A DNA stretch of 64,000 bases from Paraburkholderia lacunae (GTDB lineage Bacteria; Pseudomonadota; Gammaproteobacteria; Burkholderiales; Burkholderiaceae). Location of the stretch: positions 124,001-188,000 of the forward strand of contig NZ_QHKS01000005.1 in the NCBI RefSeq assembly GCF_003353175.1, in the 5' to 3' direction. Shown in pieces: positions 1 through 8,447 of this stretch (positions within the stretch are counted from its first letter, which is position 1; each line of letters starts with the position of its first letter). The translations under genes were made by a program, and so were the position numbers. A model generated the notes under the pieces. That model saw only the letters and a list, made by a program, of their open reading frames with translations, was not told where the DNA came from and searched no databases.

Positions 1-380
1 ATCACGAGCAGGAACATCGATCGATACGGGTCGCGCATGCGTGACAGCACGTACGCTTCGGGCGTGCCGATCACGACGCACAACAGCGTCGTCAGCGATG
101 CAATGCCGAAAGTGCGCGCAAAGATCGTGTGGAAATACGACGATGTCAGCACTTCCGCGTAATTGCCGAACTCGAACGCGGCAAGCGGACCGCTGGCCGG
201 ATCGAAGCGGTAGAAGGTCAGCACCAGCGTCATCGCGAGCGGCACCAGCACGAGTGCCGCGAACAGCAGGAAGGCGGGCGCGCACATCAGCCACAGCGGC
301 AGATAGGCGTGCCACGGTGCGCGGCGCGCAGGGGCGGGCTGCGTGCTGCTGTTGTTCGAAGCGGGCAGCGTACTAGCCAT
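1..380 (-). CDS. ABC transporter inner-membrane permease, N-terminal part (runs off left edge)
   Basis: The minus-strand frame opens with ATG at 380 and stays open to the window edge, giving about 126 residues. After a Ser/Thr/Pro-rich cytoplasmic start there is a strongly hydrophobic segment at about residues 27-55 and a second at about 90-112 followed by EAYVLSRM. This pattern is typical of polyamine/phosphonate-type (PotB-like) permeases. Its start overlaps the stop of the ATPase gene by eight bases, so the two are translationally coupled and the pair should form one importer. The substrate cannot be told from this fragment. Confidence 0.8.
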   Translation of the reverse strand, partial: MASTLPASNNSSTQPAPARRAPWHAYLPLWLMCAPAFLLFAALVLVPLAMTLVLTFYRFDPASGPLAAFEFGNYAEVLTSSYFHTIFARTFGIASLTTLLCVVIGTPEAYVLSRMRDPYRSMFLLV

Positions 381-1464
381 GATGCGCATCCCGTTGAATG
401 AAGCGGATCGCCTCGCTGTTCCAGTCGACGCCGACCGCCGCGCCCTCCGGGAGCGGCGCGGCGCCTTCGTTCTGGCAGCACACCAGCACTTCGCCGAGCC
501 GGCAGTCCACGCGATACAGCCACTGGCTGCCGAGAAAGAAGCGGCTCGTCACGGTGGCCGCGAGGCGTCCCGCGTGCGGCGCGCATAGACGCAGCTTCTC
601 CGGGCGGATGCACAGCATCACCGCGTCGCCGACGCCGACGGCGCGCTCGCGGACCGGCAGTTGCGCGGTGTGTCCGGTCTCGGCGAGGTCGTGTCCGAGG
701 TCGATGCGGATCGCGTCGCCGTCGCGCGCCACCACCTTGCCCGGCAGCATATTGGCCTTGCCGATGAACTGCGAAACGAAGCTGTTCTCGGGGCGCTCGT
801 AGGCCTCATACGGCGTGTCGATCTGCGTGATGCGGCCGGCTTCCATGACCACCACGCGATCGCTGATCGACAGCGCTTCCGATTGATCGTGCGTGACCAT
901 GATGGTGGTCGTGCCGATCTTGCGTTGAATGGCGCGGAGTTCGAACTGCATGTCTTCGCGCAGCTTGGCGTCGAGATTCGACATCGGTTCGTCGAGCAGC
1001 AGCACCGGCGGCGCGATCACGATCGCGCGGGCAATCGCCACGCGTTGCCGCTGACCGCCGGACAGTTCGCGCGGAAAGCGATGCGCGAGCGTGTCGAGCC
1101 GCACCAGCGCCAGCGCCTCGCGCACACGCTCGTGGCGCTCGGCCTTGTCGATGTTGCGCATCTCCAGACCGAAGCCGACGTTATCGGCGACGCTCATGTG
1201 CGGAAACAGCGCGTAGCTCTGGAACACGATGCCGAGGCCGCGTTTGTTCGGCTTCATGTGCGTGATGTCGTGGCCGTCGAGCGTGATGCGCCCGCGCGTC
1301 GTCTCGACGAAGCCCGCGATCATCAGCAGCGTGGTGGTCTTGCCGCAGCCGGAGGGCCCGAGCAGCGAAACGAACTCGCCTTTTTCCACCGACAGGTTCA
1401 CGTCGGCGACTGCCTGCAGATCGCCGAACGATTTCGCTACGTCCGTGAGTGTGAGGAACGACAT
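373..1464 (-). CDS. ABC transporter ATP-binding protein, PotA/FbpC type
   Basis: This 363-residue ATPase powers solute import through the permease encoded just downstream. The Walker A motif GPSGCGKTTTLLMIAG is near residue 37, the ABC signature LSGGQRQRVAIARA near 134, Walker B VLLLDEPMSNLDAKL follows, and the H-loop is in MVTHDQSEAL. The C-terminal 120 residues form a TOBE-type regulatory domain, which marks the spermidine/putrescine, iron or 2-aminoethylphosphonate subgroup. Length is normal for that subgroup. It lies divergent from an IclR regulator across a 319-bp gap, so local control by that regulator is plausible. The substrate is unknown; polyamine, Fe(III) and phosphonate importers all share this architecture. 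Confidence 0.9.
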   Translation of the reverse strand: MSFLTLTDVAKSFGDLQAVADVNLSVEKGEFVSLLGPSGCGKTTTLLMIAGFVETTRGRITLDGHDITHMKPNKRGLGIVFQSYALFPHMSVADNVGFGLEMRNIDKAERHERVREALALVRLDTLAHRFPRELSGGQRQRVAIARAIVIAPPVLLLDEPMSNLDAKLREDMQFELRAIQRKIGTTTIMVTHDQSEALSISDRVVVMEAGRITQIDTPYEAYERPENSFVSQFIGKANMLPGKVVARDGDAIRIDLGHDLAETGHTAQLPVRERAVGVGDAVMLCIRPEKLRLCAPHAGRLAATVTSRFFLGSQWLYRVDCRLGEVLVCCQNEGAAPLPEGAAVGVDWNSEAIRFIQRDAHHG

Positions 1465-1710
1465 GATCTGGCCTTTTGCTGGTTCGACATCGGCAGGTTC
1501 GACACCGGTTCAATCGACAACGGTCTCGATGGAGCCGACTCTAGCTAGCCAAATTACGCCGCGTCAATTTCAAATTCCGTTTGCCGGTATAAGATTTGAA
1601 AAAATTCTGATAAATGGAATATAAACGAGGTGATGGGTGTCATCTGTTCCACTGCATGAAGTACGGAAAATCCCTATGAAGATTGCGCACGTTATGGCGT
1701 GAAAAGGGGC

Positions 1711-1728
1711 GAGGTGAATATTCCACTC
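1711..1728. promoter_or_regulatory. Imperfect palindrome, candidate IclR operator
   Basis: GAGGTGAATATTCCACTC is an imperfect dyad around a perfect GAATATTC core, lying 56 bp before the IclR start. A TATAGT hexamer at 1744-1749 would serve as a -10, placing the dyad over the -35 region as expected for autoregulation. The rest of the 319-bp gap at 1465-1783 is AT-richer and must also hold the divergent ABC promoter. No protein-binding evidence exists. Confidence 0.35.
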
Positions 1729-1783
1729 AAAGATAAAACCCTCTATAGTGTTCCGGTCAATGAAATAAATTGGAAAAACCGAG

Positions 1784-2671
1784 ATGAATCCTGCCGCTAA
1801 ACGGGATGGGCGAGATGCGAATGCCGGGTCGGCTCGAACGGCCGGCGCGCCCGGCCCCGGCATGCTGGAGCGTGCGTTCGCGGTCATCCGCGCGTTGTCC
1901 GAAGCGCAGCCCGACGGCGGCCGTGTCACGCGTCTGGCGAAAGCGGTCGGTCTCACGCAAGGCACCGTGCACCGCATCCTTCACGCGTTGATCACCGAAG
2001 GTATCGTCGAGCAGGACGAAAACTCGAAGCTCTATCGGCTGAGCGTCGATTTCTTCGCGCTCGCCGCGCAGGCCGGCAACCCGAGCGGCATGCGCACGCT
2101 TTGCCGTCCCGCCTTGCTGCGGCTGTGCGCGAGCCTCGGCGACACGATTTTCCTGCTGGTCAAAAGCAGTTTCGACGCGGTGTGCCTCGACATCTGCGAA
2201 GGGCCGTTTCCGATCCGCTCGTTCACCGGCGATATCGGCGGGCGCGTGGCGCTGGGTGTCGGACAGGGAAGTCTGGCGATTCTCGCGTTCCTGCCGGAAG
2301 CGGAGCGCGAGGAAATCATTCGCTTCAACGTGCCGCGTATTCGCGGCTACGGCGTGCTCGACGAAGTGTATTTGCGCACCGAGATCGAACGCGTGCGCCA
2401 GCTGGGTTACGCGGGGCGCAATAGCGGCGTGCTCGACGGCATGGCGGGCGTGGCGGTGCCGATTCTGGATCGCACCGGCGTCGCGGTGGCGGCGTTGAGC
2501 GTCGGCACGCTGGCGGCGCGTCTCGGCGACGATCGTCTGCCGATGGTGGTCGAATTGCTGCGGCGCCAGGCGGAGGCGATCGGCCCGCAAACCAATCCGT
2601 TCGATGTCGCATTGCGCCGGCCCATGCATGGCTTGTCGCGCGCCATGACCACCGAGCGGATCACGGGATAA
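1784..2671 (+). CDS. IclR family transcriptional regulator
   Basis: This 295-residue protein has the IclR layout. After a 25-residue tail, an N-terminal winged helix-turn-helix runs from about 26 to 95 (TRLAKAVGLTQGTVHRILHA is the recognition region). It is followed by the effector-binding IclR domain, with the typical GRVALGVGQGSLAILAFLP and GVAGVAVPILD-like segments. The gene diverges from the polyamine/phosphonate-type ABC genes, so it probably responds to a small organic ligand linked to that uptake system; this is inference from position. The start was chosen because it is the first ATG preceding the conserved GMLERAFAVIRAL helix. Confidence 0.92.
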   Translation: MNPAAKRDGRDANAGSARTAGAPGPGMLERAFAVIRALSEAQPDGGRVTRLAKAVGLTQGTVHRILHALITEGIVEQDENSKLYRLSVDFFALAAQAGNPSGMRTLCRPALLRLCASLGDTIFLLVKSSFDAVCLDICEGPFPIRSFTGDIGGRVALGVGQGSLAILAFLPEAEREEIIRFNVPRIRGYGVLDEVYLRTEIERVRQLGYAGRNSGVLDGMAGVAVPILDRTGVAVAALSVGTLAARLGDDRLPMVVELLRRQAEAIGPQTNPFDVALRRPMHGLSRAMTTERITG

Positions 2672-2686
2672 GTCGGCGTCGACGAA

Positions 2687-2722
2687 AAAGGCGTCATGCA
2701 GCACCGCAAGCACGACGCCTTT
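2687..2722. terminator. Hairpin between convergent genes
   Basis: AAAGGCGTC (2687-2695) pairs perfectly with GACGCCTTT (2714-2722) across an 18-nt loop. Because the stem is A-rich on one side and T-rich on the other, it could end transcription in both directions, serving the IclR gene and the convergent porin gene. Confidence 0.5.
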
Positions 2723-2762
2723 CAGGCCTTTCAGGCAGCGAGAGACTTGTCTCGCCAGGAAC

Positions 2763-4325
2763 CTAGAACACCTTCACCGGCACGTTCACCACCAGCCGGT
2801 ACTCCATGTTGTTGCCGTCCGAGTAGTGGCGCGAGCTGTTGTGCCACATCGCGATGAACGTGACCTTCGTATCCTTGAAGCGGCCGCTTTGCAGCGTATA
2901 GCTCGGAATAAAGCCGAACTCGTGATGATGGCCGCTCACCGGTTCGCCGCTCTTCCAGTACAGGTCGTGCAGCGGTGCGGACGGCGAAGCATTCTGCGCC
3001 GCTTCCGCCGACGCATCCGCGCCCCAGCCGTACACGCCCCAGAACATCGCCTTGAGTCCCGGCACGCCCGCGTATTTGCCGTCGAACGTATAGCGCAATT
3101 GCAGCGACTGCTCATGCGGCGCGTTGTAGTCGACGTCCATCGAGTTGGTCAGGTAGATGCCGTTGGTTTCGTTCACGTAGTCGAAGAACTGCTCGCCGAG
3201 CACCTGCTGATAGCCGAGCAGCAGCGCATGCGGGCCGTGCTGCGCGGAGATCGACACGCTGTACGCGTTGCTGTTGATGTGCCCCTGGCGCGATGCGCCG
3301 GTGTCGTGCGTCGAATAGATGTTCGCGAGGCCGCTCCACTTGATGGTGGCCGGGTCGCCGAACGACTGCGCGACCGAACCGTAGTACTGACGCCAGACGT
3401 CGTCGGCCTGGTCGGCGTACAGCGCCATTTCGCCATCCTTCGCGTAGTGCCACGTGCCGCCCACATAGGTCAGCCGATCGATGCGCGTGCCGCCGTAGGA
3501 GGTAGTCAGATTGGTCAGGTTCGTGTGGCCGCGTGCGTCCACTCTGGTGAAGCTGCCGGCCTCGAGCGTCGTGTGCACGAGGTCGTTGCTGACCATCGAC
3601 ACGCCGAGAAAAGTCGGCGGCAAGGCGCGGTTGTCATGCGGTTCGAGAAACGGGTTGGTGACCGTCTGCAGACCGTATTTCACGACCGTTTCCGAAATGC
3701 GTCCCTTGATGTCGTACATGCCGGGATAGGCCCACGCGAGCTGTTCGGAGCCGCCGCCGCCCTTGGCCACGTGCACCATGTTGCCCGCGCCGTTGCCGCC
3801 GTCGAGTTTGAGTGCGCCGAACAGCGATGCATCGACGCCGAAGCCGACCGGCCCTTGCGTAAAACCGGACTCATAGTTGGCCTGCACGCCTTGCACCCAT
3901 GCGTGACGATAGAGCGAGGGGGGCGCCTGGAAGTAATCGGCGTAGTTGCGCAACAACAGGTTCAGATGGCTATCGGCGATGAAGCCTTTGCTCGACGCCT
4001 GGCTCGAGGGCGGTGTGGGCGGCGTGACCGCCTGATCGGCTTCCGCGTTGACGAGTGCGCTGGTGGTGTCGGGTTGATCGGTGCGGACCGTGCCGCCTTG
4101 TTCCGCCCTGCGCTTGCCGGCCGGGACGGCTTGCGAGACCTGCGCAGACGGCGGCAACGTTTGCGCGAGTGCTTGAGGGTTGGACGGGCTCGTGGTGGGT
4201 TGCGGTGCGCCGTCGTCCGCGTACGCGCTCGCGGCTGCGGTCAATGCTGGAAGGGTGAGTGCGAAGTAGAAGAAGGTGGCAGCGCCGGATTTTTTTGTCC
4301 GGTTCTTTGTTCGGTTATCGTTCAT
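2763..4325 (-). CDS. OprD-family outer membrane porin
   Basis: This 520-residue protein has a signal peptide (hydrophobic core about residues 15-33, ending near ASAYA) and then a low-complexity Pro/Ala/Gln/Thr stretch to about residue 105. From GFIADSHLNLLLRNYADYF onward it follows the OprD pattern, with alternating beta strands rich in Tyr and Trp and a C-terminal Phe (VPVKVF), the outer-membrane insertion signal. It is about 100 residues longer than typical OprD porins because of the N-terminal linker. OprD porins admit basic amino acids, peptides or small acids. It sits downstream of oppF on the same strand, so passing peptides to the Opp importer is a reasonable inference. Confidence 0.85.
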   Translation of the reverse strand: MNDNRTKNRTKKSGAATFFYFALTLPALTAAASAYADDGAPQPTTSPSNPQALAQTLPPSAQVSQAVPAGKRRAEQGGTVRTDQPDTTSALVNAEADQAVTPPTPPSSQASSKGFIADSHLNLLLRNYADYFQAPPSLYRHAWVQGVQANYESGFTQGPVGFGVDASLFGALKLDGGNGAGNMVHVAKGGGGSEQLAWAYPGMYDIKGRISETVVKYGLQTVTNPFLEPHDNRALPPTFLGVSMVSNDLVHTTLEAGSFTRVDARGHTNLTNLTTSYGGTRIDRLTYVGGTWHYAKDGEMALYADQADDVWRQYYGSVAQSFGDPATIKWSGLANIYSTHDTGASRQGHINSNAYSVSISAQHGPHALLLGYQQVLGEQFFDYVNETNGIYLTNSMDVDYNAPHEQSLQLRYTFDGKYAGVPGLKAMFWGVYGWGADASAEAAQNASPSAPLHDLYWKSGEPVSGHHHEFGFIPSYTLQSGRFKDTKVTFIAMWHNSSRHYSDGNNMEYRLVVNVPVKVF

Positions 4326-4421
4326 TGAGAGTGTCTCGGTTTTTTTGTTGGATCTTTGGCTGGCGGTTAGCCAGTCCGGGCTTGTCGTTCGTTCTGCTCG
4401 TGACAGGACGAACGCATCCTT

Positions 4422-4444
4422 CGGCGCGGCGGCATGCCGCGCCG
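4422..4444. repeat. Perfect GC-rich hairpin between oppF and the porin gene
   Basis: CGGCGCGGC (4422-4430) pairs with GCCGCGCCG (4436-4444) around a five-base loop. It lies between the stop of oppF and the start of the porin, both on the minus strand. With no T-run it may act as an attenuator or mRNA-stabilising stem rather than a classic terminator. Confidence 0.4.
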
Positions 4445-4495
4445 GGGAAGAGGGTGGTCCTTCAGTAAGGGTTCGCTTGCCGCTTCAGCGATCCC

Positions 4496-5566
4496 TCAAT
4501 CCCCCAATCCCCCAAGGGGACTTCCTTCGGGGCGGGGGACTTCCTTCGGGGCGTCGCTCACCCGAATGCACGCAACGCGTGTCGCGCTCGCGCCGTGCGT
4601 GACAGGCTGGGGAATCTTCGCTGCGCAGGCGTCGATCGCATCCGGGCAGCGCGTGCGAAACGCGCAACCGGAAGGCGGGCTGAGCGGCGACGCAATCTCG
4701 CCACGCAGCAGCAGATGACGGCGCGCGCGCTCGACAGCCGGATCGGGCACCGGTACCGCCGACAACAGCGCGCGCGTGTACGGATGACGCGGCTCGCCAT
4801 AGACTTCGCGTTTGTCGCCGAACTCCATCACGCGTCCCAGATACATCACCAGCACGCGGTGGCTGATCGCCTTGACGACCGCGAGGTCGTGCGCGACGAA
4901 CAGCAGCGACAGCGACAATTCGCGTTGCAGATCGCGCAGCAGGTTGACGATTTGCGCCTGAATCGACACGTCGAGCGCCGACACCGGCTCATCGCAGATC
5001 ACCAGTTGCGGCTCGCCGATCAATGCGCGCGCAATGCCGACGCGCTGACACTGACCACCCGAAAACTCATGCGGATAGCGGCGCAGATGCTGCGCATTGA
5101 GGCCGACGCGCTCGAGCATGGTCAGCACGCGCCGCTGCACGTCGGCACGCGCGATGTCCTGGCCGAACGTGGTGAGCGGTTCGGCGACGATCTGCTCGAT
5201 CGTCATGCGCGGATCGAGCGAGGCGAGCGGGTCCTGAAAAATCATCTGCACGTCGCGGCGCAAACGCGACGTGTCGCGTTTTGCGTTCGGCAGCACGGTT
5301 TCTTCGCCGAGCCAGCGCACGCTGCCGCTCGCCACCGGCGCGAGACCGATGATCGCGCGCGCGAGCGTGGACTTGCCGCAACCCGATTCGCCGACGAGAC
5401 CCACGGTTTCGCCGCGCCGCACGTTGAACGACACGCCGTCCACCGCGCGCAGCGTCGCCTTGCCGGACCACGGAAAGCCGCCGCGCGGTATGCCGAATTG
5501 CACCTTGAGACTGTCGACCGACAACAGCGTTGCCGGAGCCTGGCTTGTGGTTGAAGTGGCGCTCAT
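4496..5566 (-). CDS. oppF: Oligopeptide ABC transporter ATP-binding protein, OppF-like
   Basis: This is the second ATPase of a peptide importer (356 residues). Walker A is GESGCGKSTLARAIIG, the signature FSGGQCQRVGIARAL and Walker B LVICDEPVSALDV. The C-terminal oligopeptide/dipeptide extension has conserved cysteines (CAFRTRCPDAIDAC), as in OppF/DppF. The start ATG at 5566 overlaps the oppD stop as ATGA, so it is preferred to upstream in-frame alternatives. The last residues are encoded by a perfect 19-bp tandem repeat, so the tail after about residue 338 may be recent. It belongs to the oppABCDF operon; Opp versus Dpp specificity cannot be decided from the ATPase. Confidence 0.9.
   Translation of the reverse strand: MSATSTTSQAPATLLSVDSLKVQFGIPRGGFPWSGKATLRAVDGVSFNVRRGETVGLVGESGCGKSTLARAIIGLAPVASGSVRWLGEETVLPNAKRDTSRLRRDVQMIFQDPLASLDPRMTIEQIVAEPLTTFGQDIARADVQRRVLTMLERVGLNAQHLRRYPHEFSGGQCQRVGIARALIGEPQLVICDEPVSALDVSIQAQIVNLLRDLQRELSLSLLFVAHDLAVVKAISHRVLVMYLGRVMEFGDKREVYGEPRHPYTRALLSAVPVPDPAVERARRHLLLRGEIASPLSPPSGCAFRTRCPDAIDACAAKIPQPVTHGASATRVACIRVSDAPKEVPRPEGSPLGGLGD
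4516..4553. repeat. 19-bp perfect tandem duplication in the 3' end of oppF
   Basis: GGGGACTTCCTTCGGGGCG occurs twice head to tail, at 4516-4534 and 4535-4553. Since 19 is not a multiple of three, oppF reads the two copies in different frames, as APKEVP and then RPEGSP. Confidence 0.9.
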
Positions 5567-6573
5567 GCGTGTTGTGCCTCGATGATTTCCAGCGCCGAAC
5601 GGTGGCAGGCGCGCAGCGCGACGGCGCCCGACGCATCGGATCCTGGCTGCAATGCGCTCAGCGCAGGCCGCGACTCGCGACAACGTTCGCTGCAATACGT
5701 GCAGCGCGGCGCGAACGCGCAGCCCGCGCCGACTTCGCCGGGCAGCGGCGGATTGCCGGGAATGGTTTGCAACGCACGCTCGCCGTCGTCGGTCAGACGC
5801 GGCAGCGCGTTCAGCAGGCCGATCGTGTACGGATGAGTCGGCGCGGCGAACAGCGCGGCGGCGCTCGCCTGCTCGATGGTCTGGCCGGCGTACATCACCA
5901 TCACGTCGTCGCACAAGCCGGCGACCACGCCCATGTCGTGCGTGATCAGGATGATCGCGGTGCCGCGTTCACGATTCAATTCACGCAGCAACTCGATGAT
6001 CTGCGCCTGCACGGTGACGTCGAGCGCGGTGGTCGGCTCGTCGGCGATCAGGATTTCGGGCTCGGAAAGCAGAGCCATCGCGATCATTACGCGCTGCCGC
6101 ATGCCGCCGGAGAATTCGTGCGGATACATGTCGATGCGGCGCGCGGCGTCGGGGATGCGCACCGTCTCGAGCGTTTCGATCGCGCGGCGGCGCGCTTCGC
6201 GACGCGACATCCTGCGATGCAGTTGCAGCGTTTCGGTCATTTGCCGTTCGATCGTCAGGAACGGATTGAGCGAGGTCATCGGGTCCTGGAAGATCATGCC
6301 GATGCGGTCGCCGCGGATCTTGTTCAGGGCGGCCTGGTTCATCGTCAGCAGGTTTTCGCCGCGATAGGACGCTTGCCCCGATACGTTGCCGTTGCCGGCC
6401 AGCAAGCCGAGCAGCGCCATCACGGTCTGGCTTTTGCCTGATCCCGATTCGCCGACGATGCCGAGCGTGCGGCCGGCTTCGAGAGAAAACGACACGCGCT
6501 GCACGGCGTCGACGGGTGCGCCCTCGCGGCGCGTAAAGCGCACGCTCAGGTCTTTGACTTCGAGTAGCGGCAT
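5563..6573 (-). CDS. oppD: Oligopeptide ABC transporter ATP-binding protein, OppD-like
   Basis: This is the first ATPase of the peptide importer (336 residues). Walker A is GESGSGKSQTVMALLG, the signature EFSGGMRQRVMIAMAL and Walker B ILIADEPTTALDV. The C-terminal oligopeptide domain has a Cys cluster (CAFAPRCTYCSERC), which in this family can hold an iron-sulfur cluster. It follows oppC by one base and overlaps oppF by four, which supports one polycistronic mRNA. It should pair with OppF as a heterodimer at the cytoplasmic face. Confidence 0.92.
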   Translation of the reverse strand: MPLLEVKDLSVRFTRREGAPVDAVQRVSFSLEAGRTLGIVGESGSGKSQTVMALLGLLAGNGNVSGQASYRGENLLTMNQAALNKIRGDRIGMIFQDPMTSLNPFLTIERQMTETLQLHRRMSRREARRRAIETLETVRIPDAARRIDMYPHEFSGGMRQRVMIAMALLSEPEILIADEPTTALDVTVQAQIIELLRELNRERGTAIILITHDMGVVAGLCDDVMVMYAGQTIEQASAAALFAAPTHPYTIGLLNALPRLTDDGERALQTIPGNPPLPGEVGAGCAFAPRCTYCSERCRESRPALSALQPGSDASGAVALRACHRSALEIIEAQHA

Positions 6574-6574
6574 G

Positions 6575-7489
6575 TCAGCGGTCCTTCGGATCGAATGCGT
6601 CGCGCAAACCGTCGCCGACGAAATTCACGCAATACAGCGTCACGCACAACATCACGGCCGGGCACAGCAGCAGCCACGGCATCGACTCGAGCTTCTGCGC
6701 GCCGTCCTGAATCAGCACGCCCCAGCTGGTCATCGGTTCCTGCACGCCGAGACCGAGAAACGACAGCACCGATTCCGTCAGTACGATGTTCGGCACCGTC
6801 ACGCTGGCATACACCACCACCACGCCGAACAGATTCGGCACGATGTGGCGTGCGATGATCGAGCGCGAACTCACGCCGATCGCGCGGGCGGCATCGATGA
6901 ATTCGCGCGAGCGCAGCGACAGCGTCTGGCCGCGCACCACGCGTGCCATGTCGAGCCACGAGAATGCGCTGATGGTCAACACGACCAGATAGAACGCGCG
7001 GCCGAACATCGTCATCATCAGGATCGCGATCAGCATGTAGGGGATCGCGTACATCATGTCGACGACGCGCATCATCACTGCGTCGACACGCCCGCCCAGA
7101 TAGCCGGCGCTCGCGCCGTACGCGACGCCGATCAAGCCCGACACCAGCGTGCCGAGCAGGCCGACTTCCAGCGACACGCGCCCGCCTTGCAGTGTGCGGG
7201 CGAGCAGATCGCGGCCGAGTTCGTCGGTGCCGAACCAGTGCATGTTCTGCCACGTCGGCGGCAGGCTGATCGCGCTCCAGTCGCTGTCTATCGGGCCGTT
7301 CGGCAGCAACCACGGACCGGCCACGCACGCGATCACGATCAGCAGCAGCACGATAAAGCCGGCAAACGCCGCACGATTGCGCACGAAGCGCAGCGCGGCG
7401 GTGGCGAACGGGCCGCGCGAATGCGGCGCCTTGGCGATGGCCGCGAGCGGATCGAGCGCCGCGGCAGTCGATTGAAGAGAGCGGGGCAT
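6575..7489 (-). CDS. oppC: Oligopeptide ABC transporter permease, OppC-like
   Basis: This 304-residue permease has an N-terminal helix at about 35-60 that ends in PNGP, the OppC N-terminal domain signature, then a periplasmic stretch (FGTDELGRDLLARTLQGGR) typical of OppC/DppC. Five further membrane helices carry the EAA loop around AARAIGVSSRSIIARHIVPN, which contacts the ATPases. It lies three bases after oppB and one before oppD, within the opp operon. Confidence 0.92.
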   Translation of the reverse strand: MPRSLQSTAAALDPLAAIAKAPHSRGPFATAALRFVRNRAAFAGFIVLLLIVIACVAGPWLLPNGPIDSDWSAISLPPTWQNMHWFGTDELGRDLLARTLQGGRVSLEVGLLGTLVSGLIGVAYGASAGYLGGRVDAVMMRVVDMMYAIPYMLIAILMMTMFGRAFYLVVLTISAFSWLDMARVVRGQTLSLRSREFIDAARAIGVSSRSIIARHIVPNLFGVVVVYASVTVPNIVLTESVLSFLGLGVQEPMTSWGVLIQDGAQKLESMPWLLLCPAVMLCVTLYCVNFVGDGLRDAFDPKDR

Positions 7490-7492
7490 GGA

Positions 7493-8431
7493 TCAGTACC
7501 GGATGCGCGGATCGAGCCACGCATACGCGAGGTCGACCAGCAGATTGAACAGCACGGCCACGGCGGTCGTCAGCACGACCAGACCGAGCACGAGGGTGTA
7601 GTCGCGGTTGATCGCGCCGTTGACGACCAACTGGCCGAGACCGGGCAGCGCAAACACCGATTCGGTGACCACCGCCGCCGTGATCGAGGAGATGCAGATC
7701 GAGCCGAGCAGCGACACCACCGGCATCAACGCGGGCTTCAATGCATGGCGCAGGACGATCGTGCGGCCCGGCAGGCCCTTCGCGCGCGCGGTGCGGATGA
7801 AGTTGCCCGAGAGCACTTCGATCATGCTGCCGCGCATCACGCGCGCGATCGCGGCGACGTTGATGAAGGTGAGCAGCACGATCGGCAGCACGCGATAGCG
7901 CCATTCGCCTTCGCCCCAGCCGCCGGCGGGCAGCCAGCCGTGGCCTTCGGAGGTCTTCAGCAGGATCGCGAAGATCCACACCAGCACCGGACCCAGCACG
8001 AACGGCGGCACCACGTTGCCGATATTGCCGAGCACCATCACCGCATGATCGACGAAACGGTCGCGGCGCACGGCGGCCAGCGTGCCGAGCGTGACGCCGA
8101 TCGCGAGCGCGATCGGCACCGACACGCCGCCTACCCCGAGACTTACCGGCAACGCTTTCCACACCAGATCGTTGACCGACCAGTCGGCGTAGCGAAACGA
8201 CGGACCGAGATCGCCGTGCAGCAGCGAGCCGAGGTAGTGCAGGTACTGCAGCCACAACGGTTCGTCGAGGTGGTACTTCGCGTTGAGGTTCGCCAGCACG
8301 GCCGCCGACAGTTGCTTCTCCGTGTCGAACGGACCGCCCGGGGTCAGGTGCAGCAGCAGGTAGCACGCGGTGATCACGGCGAGAATCGTCGGGATCGCCC
8401 AGAGCGTGCGGCGCAGCGTGTAAGCCAGCAT
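7493..8431 (-). CDS. oppB: Oligopeptide ABC transporter permease, OppB-like
   Basis: This 312-residue permease has the first helix at about 9-30 followed by the LTPGGPF motif that marks OppB/DppB. Six membrane segments follow, with the EAA loop around TARAKGLPGRTIVLRHALKP. It begins 16 bases after oppA and forms the membrane channel together with OppC. Length and motif order are normal for the family. Confidence 0.92.
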   Translation of the reverse strand: MLAYTLRRTLWAIPTILAVITACYLLLHLTPGGPFDTEKQLSAAVLANLNAKYHLDEPLWLQYLHYLGSLLHGDLGPSFRYADWSVNDLVWKALPVSLGVGGVSVPIALAIGVTLGTLAAVRRDRFVDHAVMVLGNIGNVVPPFVLGPVLVWIFAILLKTSEGHGWLPAGGWGEGEWRYRVLPIVLLTFINVAAIARVMRGSMIEVLSGNFIRTARAKGLPGRTIVLRHALKPALMPVVSLLGSICISSITAAVVTESVFALPGLGQLVVNGAINRDYTLVLGLVVLTTAVAVLFNLLVDLAYAWLDPRIRY

Positions 8432-8447
8432 GACGGTGCTCCCGCGC

